A stretch of DNA of 59,133 nt from Planctomycetales bacterium (GTDB taxonomy: Bacteria > Planctomycetota > Planctomycetia > Isosphaerales > Isosphaeraceae): positions 1 through 59,133 of the forward strand of contig DAIDHB010000453.1 of assembly GCA_027452145.1 (NCBI GenBank), written 5' to 3'. A program made the position numbers and the translations under genes. The notes below the pieces were generated by a model. The model saw only the letters and a list, made by a program, of their open reading frames with translations. It did not search any database and was not told where the DNA came from. Of this stretch, positions 41,710 through 49,417 are shown piece by piece (within the stretch, counting starts at the first letter, position 1; every line of letters starts with the position of its first letter).

Positions 41710-43398
41710 ATGGACCCGAAGTCGGCGGGCCCGATCCCGTGGGTGTGGGATGAGACGGTCGGCAGCGTGCTGGCGCGCACGGCCCATGCGCATCCCGACC
41801 GCGACGCGCTCGTCTTCCCCGCGCTGGGGCTGCGATGGTCCTGGGGCGAGCTGGCGATGCGCGTCGAGCGGGTGGCCTCGGCCCTGGTAAGCCTGGGCGT
41901 CGCCCCCGGCGAGCACGTCGGCATCTGGTCGATGAACGTACCCGAGTGGGTCGTCACCCAGTTCGCCGCCGGCCGGATCGGCTCGGTGCTGGTGAACGTC
42001 AACCCCGCGTACCGGCTCCACGAGCTGGCCGACGCGCTGGCGACGGCCGACGTCGCCACGCTCGTCGTCGGCTCGCCGTTCAAGGGGTCGAACTTCGTCG
42101 AGATGGTGCAGACGCTCGTCCCCGAGGCCGCCGCGGCGGTCTCGCCCGAGTGGTCGAGCGAGCGGTTCCCGCGCCTGAAGCGGCTGATCGCGCTGGGCGA
42201 TCGACCCGGCCCGGCCTGGTCGACCTGGGCCGAGCTCGAGGCCGGCGACAACGACGCGATGGCCGAGGCGTCGGCCCGCGCGTGGAACGTCCGATCGACC
42301 GACGTGCACAACATCCAGTTCACCTCGGGCACGACCGGGCTGCCCAAGGGGGCGATGCTGACGCACCGCAACGTATTGCTCAACGCCTTTCACACCGGCG
42401 GCCGGCTGCGGTACACGGCCGAGGACCGCGTATGCGTGCCGGTGCCGTTCTACCACTGCTTCGGCTGCGTGCTGGGGTCGCTGGTTTGCTCCATCTACGG
42501 TGCGACGATCGTGGTGCCGGCGCCGTCGTTCGACGCCAGGGCGACGCTGGCGGCGATCGACGCCGAGCGCTGCACGTCGGTCTACGGCGTGCCGACGATG
42601 TTCGTCGCGCAGCTCGAGCATCCCGATTTTGCCCGCTTCGACCTGACGAGCCTGCGCACCGGGATCATGTCGGGCGCGCCGTGCCCCTTGCCGCTGATGG
42701 AGAAGGTCGTCCGGCTGATGAACATCCGCGAGGTCTGCATCGGCTACGGCCAGACCGAGGCCTCGCCGATCATCACGTTCACCTCGGTGGACGACCCGAT
42801 CGAGGTACGCGTCGGCACCGTGGGTCGGCCGATCCCCGGCCTGGAGGTCAAGCTGCTCGACCCGGCCACCGGCCGCGAGCCGGGCACGGATGAGGCCGGC
42901 GAGCTCTGCGTGAAGGGCCACTGCGTGATGGCCGGCTATTACAACAACCCGGAGGCCACCGCGCGGGCGATCGACACCGACGGCTGGCTGCACACCGGCG
43001 ACCTGGCCCGCCGCCGCCCGGACGGCAACTACCGGATCGTCGGCCGGAGCAAGGAGCTGATCATCCGCGGCGGCGAGAACATCTACCCGCCCGAGGTCGA
43101 GGAGTTCCTGCACCACCATCCCTCGGTGGCCGAGGTCGCGGTCGCCGGGCTGCCGGATGCAAAGTACGGCGAGGTCGTCGCGGCGTGGGTCGTCCCCAGG
43201 GCGGGCGCGACCGTCACCGAGGACGAGCTGCGCGAGTACTGCCGCGGCCAGATCGCTCACTTCAAGGTCCCCCGGTACATCATGATCGTCGCCGCTTTGC
43301 CCCGCACGGTGACCGGCAAGATCCGCAAGCACGTCCTGAAGGAGACGGCGATCGGCGAGCTCGGCCTCGCCGACGCGGCGAGTATCGAGACGGCGTGA
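41710..43398 (+). CDS. acyl-CoA synthetase (AMP-forming ligase)
   Basis: 562 residues from the ATG at 41710 (AAGGAG 8 nt upstream; the GTG at 41701 overlaps that site). Motifs of the adenylate-forming family: IQFTSGTTGLPKGAMLTHRN (phosphate loop), VPFYHCFGCVLG, IGYGQTEASPIITF, GWLHTGDLARRRPDGNYRI, GGENIYPPEVEEFLHHHP and the C-terminal catalytic Lys in TVTGKIRKHVL. It activates a fatty or branched-chain acid to its CoA ester using ATP. It probably supplies the substrate of the cluster and is its last gene. Confidence 0.93.
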   Translation: MDPKSAGPIPWVWDETVGSVLARTAHAHPDRDALVFPALGLRWSWGELAMRVERVASALVSLGVAPGEHVGIWSMNVPEWVVTQFAAGRIGSVLVNVNPAYRLHELADALATADVATLVVGSPFKGSNFVEMVQTLVPEAAAAVSPEWSSERFPRLKRLIALGDRPGPAWSTWAELEAGDNDAMAEASARAWNVRSTDVHNIQFTSGTTGLPKGAMLTHRNVLLNAFHTGGRLRYTAEDRVCVPVPFYHCFGCVLGSLVCSIYGATIVVPAPSFDARATLAAIDAERCTSVYGVPTMFVAQLEHPDFARFDLTSLRTGIMSGAPCPLPLMEKVVRLMNIREVCIGYGQTEASPIITFTSVDDPIEVRVGTVGRPIPGLEVKLLDPATGREPGTDEAGELCVKGHCVMAGYYNNPEATARAIDTDGWLHTGDLARRRPDGNYRIVGRSKELIIRGGENIYPPEVEEFLHHHPSVAEVAVAGLPDAKYGEVVAAWVVPRAGATVTEDELREYCRGQIAHFKVPRYIMIVAALPRTVTGKIRKHVLKETAIGELGLADAASIETA

Positions 43399-43425
43399 GG
43401 GGTCTGGTACGGTTGGACCCGGGAA

Positions 43426-44172
43426 TCAGCCCCCGGCGTCAAGGACCTCGCGGAACCGGCGCGGAACGCCGCGATAGGCGGACTGATAGGTGGCCTCGAG
43501 GGGTACGGAGACGTACCACCCTGGGGCCAGGAACAGGGGCATGTCGATCAGGGGATCGCCCACGGTGACGGGCTCGACGTACTCCATGGTCGGTGGTCCA
43601 GCGTCATATGCGGCGAGCGTGAGGGGTTTGTCGGCCGGGGCGAGCATCGGAGAGCCGCCTAGTTCGGACCAGATCAGTGAGTGGATTCCGTCGGGATCGC
43701 GTTTCGTGCGGGGGTGGAGATCAGCCATGAGGAGATGATAGCCCTGACCGAGAGCGTCCGTCGCCTTGCGGACGAAGGCGTCGATTTCCTTCTGGCTCGA
43801 CTTGTTTCCAGCAGACAGGATCTCGATCATGGCAACGATCTGATCGTTGCTGCCATGACGGATCACGATCTCCTTTTGCCGGCGAGTGAACAACATGTCG
43901 GCTTCGAGGCGAGCACTGAGGGTGACCCGGGGCGCCGCGACTGCAACGGCGGTCGCGCCCGGTATCGGCTCCTCCTGTTGCGGCTTCCCGCCGTTTTGCG
44001 AGCGAAGGGTCAAGACGTCAGGTACAGTGGGTTGGACGACCTGCTCGGCGAGCGCGTAGTAGCCGTCGGGCAGGATGCCGCCATTGAGCGCATTGCGCAG
44101 CTCGATGTTCCAGGCCGTGTGGAAGTCATGGAACGCTCCGTCGAAGACCCGAGACCAGTCGTGGATAGGCAT
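43426..44172 (-). CDS. DUF4058 family protein
   Basis: 248 residues from the ATG at 44172 (GAGG upstream). Pattern: MPIHDWSRVFDGAFHDFHTA, WNIELRNALNGGILPDGYYA, VIRHGSNDQIVAMIEILSAG, NKSSQKEIDAFVRKATDALG, YHLLMADLHPR. DUF4058 is frequent in planctomycetes and cyanobacteria and resembles PD-(D/E)xK-like nuclease folds (core E-I-L-S, Lys), but no function is established. It stands alone, convergent with the ligase gene (27 bp). Confidence 0.85.
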   Translation of the reverse strand: MPIHDWSRVFDGAFHDFHTAWNIELRNALNGGILPDGYYALAEQVVQPTVPDVLTLRSQNGGKPQQEEPIPGATAVAVAAPRVTLSARLEADMLFTRRQKEIVIRHGSNDQIVAMIEILSAGNKSSQKEIDAFVRKATDALGQGYHLLMADLHPRTKRDPDGIHSLIWSELGGSPMLAPADKPLTLAAYDAGPPTMEYVEPVTVGDPLIDMPLFLAPGWYVSVPLEATYQSAYRGVPRRFREVLDAGG

Positions 44173-44287
44173 GGCGGCTGCCTCAATTCGAGTCGGTCCG
44201 GGTGATCGGGTCGGGGTGACGGGACGCGCCGCGACGAGTTGGAGAGACTCCTCAAGAATACATGATGGAGACGGTAACCGCACCTTC

Positions 44288-46657
44288 TCAGGACCCGGGC
44301 CGGTCGGCCGACGCCAGCCCGCCGCCGGCGCCGGATCGCTTCTTCTCGACGGCCAGGGCGTCGGCCTCGGCCTGGAGGGCCTTGACCTTCGCCGTCGCGG
44401 CGTCGAGGGGGCCGCGGCGGTCGGCCAGGGCCTTGTCGGCGGCGGCCTTCGCGGCATTCGCCCCATCGAGCTCCTTCTTCGCGGCGGCGGCCAGGGCGGT
44501 CAGCGCGGGGACCTTGCCGCGGGCGTCGGCCAGCGCCTTATCGGCGCCGGCCTTCTCGGCGTCGGCGCGGGCAACCGCGTCGCGGGCGGTCGGGACCGCG
44601 AGCGCCGCGGCGCGGGCGGCGAGTCGGGCAGCATTGGCCGAGCCGGGCGCAGCAGCCCGCGCCGCGGCGATCCGGGCCAGCTCGCGGTGGGCCGATGAGA
44701 CCCGCTCGCCCGAGGCGGCGACGGCCTGCACCAGCTCGGCGGCCTTCTTGGCCTGCTGACTCAGGGCCTCGGCGGCCTTCGCGGCGGCCTCGGGCGTGCC
44801 GGCCGCCTTGAGCGCGGCCGCGGCGGCCTGGAGCGCCGGGTCATGCGCGGCCTTCTCGGCGAGCGCCCTGTCGGCGGCGGCCTTCGCGGCGTTCAGGGCG
44901 TCGGTCGCGGCCTTCTCGGCCTGGGCTGTCTGGGCGATCGCCGCGTCGGCGGCCTTCTGCGCGGCGGCCGCCTGCGCCGCGAGCTGCTCGGCGGCCTGGA
45001 GGGTCGCCCTCGCCTCGCCCGCGGCGGCGGCCTTTGCCTTCATCGCCGCATCAAGCCCCGCGATCGTGGCGTTCTGCTTCGCCAGGGCCTGCTCGGCCGC
45101 GGCGAGCTTGCCCTGCGCGCCGGCCGCGGTCGCCTGGGCCTTGCCGGCGGCGTCCTGGAACGGGCCGAGCTGGCGGGCCAATGACTCGGCCTCGGCGCGG
45201 GCCGCGACGAGCAGCCTGTTCGCCTGCTCGAGCCGCGCCGCCAGGGGCGCGGGGTTGACCGCCAGCGTGGCCAGCCGTCGGCCGTCCTTCGCGTCCCAGA
45301 CCCGGACCTCGCCCGAGAAGTCGGCGCCGATGACCTTGGTGTTATCGTGCGTCATCACGGCGCGGAGGGCCAGGTCGTTGAACGCCTCGAAGTCGCGCTG
45401 CTTGTTCCCGTTGGGGTCCCACAGGCGGACGACCCGGTCGCGCCCGGCCGTGACGATCCGGCCGTCGCGGGCGAACTGGACCGACAGCGCCCCGCCGCCG
45501 TGCGCGCCGATGTTCTTGATGTTGCCGCCGTTCTCCATCTCCCAGAGCTTGACCGTGGTGTCCTCGCTCGACGAGGCCAGGACGTTCGAATCGGGCCGCC
45601 AGCTCACGTCGGTGATGAACGCGGTGTGCCCGCGGAGGTCGTGGAACTCGCGGCCGGTCTGCGCCTCCCAGACGATCAGGCCGTTGTTGCGGTCGCCGGT
45701 GGCGAGCAGGGCGCCATCCGGGCTGAACTCGACGGCCGTGACCCACTCGGTGTGCTTTTTCATCTCGAACGCCAGCGAGCCGTCGGCCGTGTTGTAAACG
45801 CGGACGATCTTGCTCGGCCCGCCCAGTGCGACGAGCCCGTGGTCCGGGCTGATGTCCGCGGTGAGCACGATGTCATATTCCTTGCCCACCTCGAAGACGC
45901 GCGTCCCCTTCTTGACGTCCCACGCGACCGCCAGGCCCGACTGGCCGCCCCGGCCGCCGCCGGCCAGGAGCAGGTCGCCGTTGCGGCTGAACTTGAGCGT
46001 GTAGATCAATCCCTCGGGGAACGGCAGCACGCCGACCAGGTGATAGTCGGTCGTCCGGTAGAGCAGCACCTGCTTGTGCCCGGCCAGCGCCACCAGGGGT
46101 GCCCAGGGGCTCGCGGCCATCGCCACGACGGCGCCCGGCTTCGCCTGGGGGATGAAGGGCTCGGTCGAGAGCCCCTCGGGCATCGCCGGCTGCCCGGCCG
46201 GCTTGCCCATCGCCGAGGCATCGAGCTTGAACTCGAACTTCGGCCTGGCCTTCGCCGTGGCGACGCTGCCCGAGGTCTCGAGCGCCCCGCCCTCGATCCA
46301 CTTGCGGATCACCTCGATCTCGGTGTCCGGGATCTTTGGCGAGTTGGGGGGCATCTTCGGCTCTTCCTTGTGCGTCACGACGGCCAGCAAGGTGCTGCCG
46401 TCGGGATCGCCCGGCTCGACCACCTTGCCCGAGCCGCCGCCCTGCATGGCGGTGCCATACGTGTCGAGATTCAGGCCGCCCTTCTGCTTGTCGGCGTTGT
46501 GGCACGACCCGCATCGGCTGCGCAGCACGGGCGCGACGTGGTCCTGGAAGTTGACCTTCCCCTTCGGCCCGTCGGCGGCCCGGCCGGGCGCCGGGGCGGC
46601 GAACGTCGCCAGGGCACAGGTCAGGCATGAGAGCACGGCGGCGAGTTTCGATCGCAT
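44288..46657 (-). CDS. exported cytochrome c-type / WD40 / coiled-coil protein
   Basis: 789 residues. Signal peptide MRSKLAAVLSCLTCALATFA ending near GRAADG. Residues 35-130 are a planctomycete cytochrome c domain with the haem motif CGSCH (SRCGSCHNADKQKGGLNLDT) and a distal KMPPNSP Met. A WD40 beta-propeller (about 170-460) follows: EWVTAVEFSPDGALLATGDR, AFITDVSWRPDSNVLASSSE, TTVKLWEMENGG. From 465 to 770 comes an Ala-rich coiled coil (AEQLAAQAAAAQKAADAAIA). It is the last gene of the four-gene minus-strand cluster, 73 bp after the DUF1549/DUF1553 gene. Exact role unknown. Confidence 0.9.
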   Translation of the reverse strand: MRSKLAAVLSCLTCALATFAAPAPGRAADGPKGKVNFQDHVAPVLRSRCGSCHNADKQKGGLNLDTYGTAMQGGGSGKVVEPGDPDGSTLLAVVTHKEEPKMPPNSPKIPDTEIEVIRKWIEGGALETSGSVATAKARPKFEFKLDASAMGKPAGQPAMPEGLSTEPFIPQAKPGAVVAMAASPWAPLVALAGHKQVLLYRTTDYHLVGVLPFPEGLIYTLKFSRNGDLLLAGGGRGGQSGLAVAWDVKKGTRVFEVGKEYDIVLTADISPDHGLVALGGPSKIVRVYNTADGSLAFEMKKHTEWVTAVEFSPDGALLATGDRNNGLIVWEAQTGREFHDLRGHTAFITDVSWRPDSNVLASSSEDTTVKLWEMENGGNIKNIGAHGGGALSVQFARDGRIVTAGRDRVVRLWDPNGNKQRDFEAFNDLALRAVMTHDNTKVIGADFSGEVRVWDAKDGRRLATLAVNPAPLAARLEQANRLLVAARAEAESLARQLGPFQDAAGKAQATAAGAQGKLAAAEQALAKQNATIAGLDAAMKAKAAAAGEARATLQAAEQLAAQAAAAQKAADAAIAQTAQAEKAATDALNAAKAAADRALAEKAAHDPALQAAAAALKAAGTPEAAAKAAEALSQQAKKAAELVQAVAASGERVSSAHRELARIAAARAAAPGSANAARLAARAAALAVPTARDAVARADAEKAGADKALADARGKVPALTALAAAAKKELDGANAAKAAADKALADRRGPLDAATAKVKALQAEADALAVEKKRSGAGGGLASADRPGS

Positions 46658-46730
46658 GATTATCGTCTCATCTCATCGACGGGCGGGACGCGGCGAGGCG
46701 CGCCCGCCCGCGGGATGCGGGTGGGAGGAA

Positions 46731-49286
46731 TCAATGGTTGAACAGGAACTCGCGGCTGTTGAGCAGGGCCCAGAACATGTCGGAAAGCGCCTTCGTCCGG
46801 TCGCGCTCCTTCTCGAGGATCGCGACGAGCGTGGCGGTCTCCTCGGCGGTCGGCTTTCGCGAGAAACAGCGGATATACAGCTCGGTGATCCGCTCCTGGG
46901 GCGTCTTCTTCGCCGCGAGGAGCCTGGGGATCAGCCCGCCCTGCTGGATCTTGGCGTTCACCGTGTCGCCGTTGAGCAGGTGGAGCGCCTGCGAGAGCGT
47001 CGGCTCCATCTTCACCTCGCACGAGCACGGCGTCTCGCGGGTGGCGCGGCCGAACGTGCGGAGGAAATACGTCGACCGCGTGCCGTCGGCGATCTGCACG
47101 GCGCGCGAGCCCAGCGGCAGGCCGTCGAACTTGTCCTTGGTATCCGTCACCGCGCTGATGGTGTCCAGCAGGCTCTCGGCCTTGATCCGCCGCACCAGGG
47201 CGTGGGCGAAGTTCTTCTCGTCGCTCTCGTTGCTGGGGTTGCGGCGCGTGGTGCGCTGGTATGTCCGCGAGTTGCAGATGTCCCGCACCAGGGCCTTGAG
47301 GTTGTACTTGGTCGCGGTGAAGTGCTGGCCGAGGGCCTCGAGCAGCTCGGGGTTCGAGGCCGGGTTGCTCACGCGGAAGTCGTCCACCGGCTCGACGATG
47401 CCGACGCCCATGAAGTGGGCCCAGACCCGGTTGGCGAACGAGGTCGCGAACCAGGGGTTCTGCGGCGACGCCAGCCACTTCGCCAGCACCACGCGCCGGT
47501 CCTTGCCGCGGACGTCAGGCACCTCGCCGCCGAGAAACTTGGGCGGCATCGCCCGGCCGCCGACGGGGTGGTTCACCTCGCCGCCGCCCGAGTTGAACAC
47601 GATCGTCTCGCGGTAGTCCTCGGCCTGCTTGCGGCCGATCTGCGAGAAGAACGCCGCGAAGCTGTAGTAGTCGTCCTGGGTCCACCGGTCGAACGGGTGG
47701 TTGTGGCACTGGGCGCACTGGACGCGGATGCCCATGAAGACCTGCGCGACGTTCTCGGTCAGGGGCAGCGTCTCATTCGTCGTCTGGTAGAAGTTGGTCG
47801 CCGCGTTCTTGAACGTCCCGCCGCTGGCGCCCAGCAGCTCCTGGACCATCTCGTCCATCGGCGTGTTCTTCGACAGCTTGTCGACCAGCCAGTTGTAGTA
47901 CAGGAACATCGCCTTCTGGCTGACGTTCCGCGTCGGGTCGGTACGGATCTGCAAGAGCTCGGCCCACTTCGAGACCCAGATCTCGGAGAACTCCTTGCGC
48001 TCGAGCAGCTCGTCGACCCACTTCGACCGCTTGTTCGGGTCCTTCGACGCCATGAAGCGGTTGTATTCCTCGACGGTCGGCGGCAGGCCGACGATGTCGA
48101 TCGAGGCGCGGCGGAGGAACGTCTCGTCGTCGCAGATCCCCGACGGGGCGATCCGCAGCTTCTGGAGCTTGGCCGCGACCAGCTTGTCGATGTAGTTCCC
48201 CTCGGGCTCGTCGGGGTAGGTGAAGTCGAGCCCCTTCGGCAGCACGATGAACTGCGAGCCGACGGTGTGCGTCTCGAACCGCGCCATCACGAACGCCTCG
48301 CCGCGCTGGCCGGCGGTGACCAGGCCGTCGGGTGTCACGGGGGCGGAGACATCATTATTGGTGAGGAACACGGCCAGGCTGGTGACGTCGCGATCGGTGC
48401 CGTCGGAGTACCGCGCCCGGAGGGTGAGCTGCTGCGTGGCGCCCTTGCCGTCGAGGACGCCCGCGCGGGGATACAGGTCGACCCCGACGACCTTGGGGAG
48501 CTTCGCCACGTCGTCATTGGGCGCGCCGGCCTCGATCCAGCCGTGGATCGTGCGGTAGAGCTCGCTGTTGGGCTCGAACCGCTTGCCGCCGGTGTGCGGC
48601 ACGGCGCCGATCGACTTCTCGAGCAGCGTGCTGTCGGAGGGCACGGCCAGGTTGACGCGGCGTCCGATCATCTCGCGGGTGAGTCGGTAGTGGTCGCCTT
48701 CGGGGTCGAAGCCGAAGAGCGAGATGCGGAACCCATCCTTGCCGCGGGCCGCGCCGTGGCAGCTCCCGGTGTTGCAGCCGGCCCGCATGAACACGGGCAT
48801 CACGTCGAGGCGGAAGCTCAATGGCGGCGTGACGGTCGCCTGCGCGACCTTCACCGGCACGACGACCTTCTGGCCGCCGAAGGCGACCGTGAGCGTGGTG
48901 GCGCCGTCGGCGGCCGGATACAGGACGGCCCCGGCGCGTCGGGCGAGCCGGGGGTCGGCCAGCGCGTACGTCGCGTCCTTCGTGACGTCGCGGGTGATGC
49001 CGTCGGCATAGGTGGCCTGGACGACGAGCGACTGGCGGTCGCGGGCGGTCGTCAGCGAGACCTCGGGCGGATAGACGGCGATCCCGACGAGCGCGGCGGG
49101 CGGCTTCGGCGCCGTGGTGAAGACGTTGGCCGGCAGGCCGGCGGCCGTCCGGCCGCGCTCGGGCTCGGGGCCAGGGCCGCCGGCGCGGGCCGCGGCGATC
49201 GGCAGGGCGCAAAGCCCCAGCGCGAGCAGGGCGAGGCGGCCCTTGCGGGCTATGGCGATGGCGATGGTCGCGGGCGTTGGGCTCAT
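46731..49286 (-). CDS. exported DUF1549/DUF1553 cytochrome-like protein
   Basis: 851 residues from the ATG at 49286. A signal peptide (ARKGRLALLALGLCALPIAA) is followed by BIG2-like Ig domains (VVQATYADGITRDVTKDATY, TLRARYSDGTDRDVTSLAVF). A cytochrome-like motif lies at AGCNTGSCHGAARGKDGFRI. Next come DUF1549 (YIDKLVAAKLQKLRIAPSGI, DDETFLRRASIDIVGLPPTV) with a second haem motif CAQCHNHPFDRWTQDDYY, and DUF1553 (LAKWLASPQNPWFATSFANR, VWAHFMGVGIVEPVDDFRVS). This architecture is a planctomycete hallmark and nearly always neighbours a DUF1501 gene. The redox or polymer-degrading role is unproven. Confidence 0.93.
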   Translation of the reverse strand: MSPTPATIAIAIARKGRLALLALGLCALPIAAARAGGPGPEPERGRTAAGLPANVFTTAPKPPAALVGIAVYPPEVSLTTARDRQSLVVQATYADGITRDVTKDATYALADPRLARRAGAVLYPAADGATTLTVAFGGQKVVVPVKVAQATVTPPLSFRLDVMPVFMRAGCNTGSCHGAARGKDGFRISLFGFDPEGDHYRLTREMIGRRVNLAVPSDSTLLEKSIGAVPHTGGKRFEPNSELYRTIHGWIEAGAPNDDVAKLPKVVGVDLYPRAGVLDGKGATQQLTLRARYSDGTDRDVTSLAVFLTNNDVSAPVTPDGLVTAGQRGEAFVMARFETHTVGSQFIVLPKGLDFTYPDEPEGNYIDKLVAAKLQKLRIAPSGICDDETFLRRASIDIVGLPPTVEEYNRFMASKDPNKRSKWVDELLERKEFSEIWVSKWAELLQIRTDPTRNVSQKAMFLYYNWLVDKLSKNTPMDEMVQELLGASGGTFKNAATNFYQTTNETLPLTENVAQVFMGIRVQCAQCHNHPFDRWTQDDYYSFAAFFSQIGRKQAEDYRETIVFNSGGGEVNHPVGGRAMPPKFLGGEVPDVRGKDRRVVLAKWLASPQNPWFATSFANRVWAHFMGVGIVEPVDDFRVSNPASNPELLEALGQHFTATKYNLKALVRDICNSRTYQRTTRRNPSNESDEKNFAHALVRRIKAESLLDTISAVTDTKDKFDGLPLGSRAVQIADGTRSTYFLRTFGRATRETPCSCEVKMEPTLSQALHLLNGDTVNAKIQQGGLIPRLLAAKKTPQERITELYIRCFSRKPTAEETATLVAILEKERDRTKALSDMFWALLNSREFLFNH

Positions 49287-49417
49287 GGCGATGGAGTCCT
49301 TTATCCTCACATCAGGGCGGCCGGGCGTCGGTCGCATCGGTTCGGCTCCCTCGGGCTCGCTTGTGTCGTATCGGTGGTTCATGTCATCCCGTACCTGTAC
49401 GGTCGGTGTTCGGTCGC

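Noticed and set aside
37984..43332. A second antisense frame of 1782 codons
   Set aside because: Same reason: it mirrors the carboxylase-to-ligase genes and its composition is that of a shadow (Arg/His/Asp-rich, no domains).
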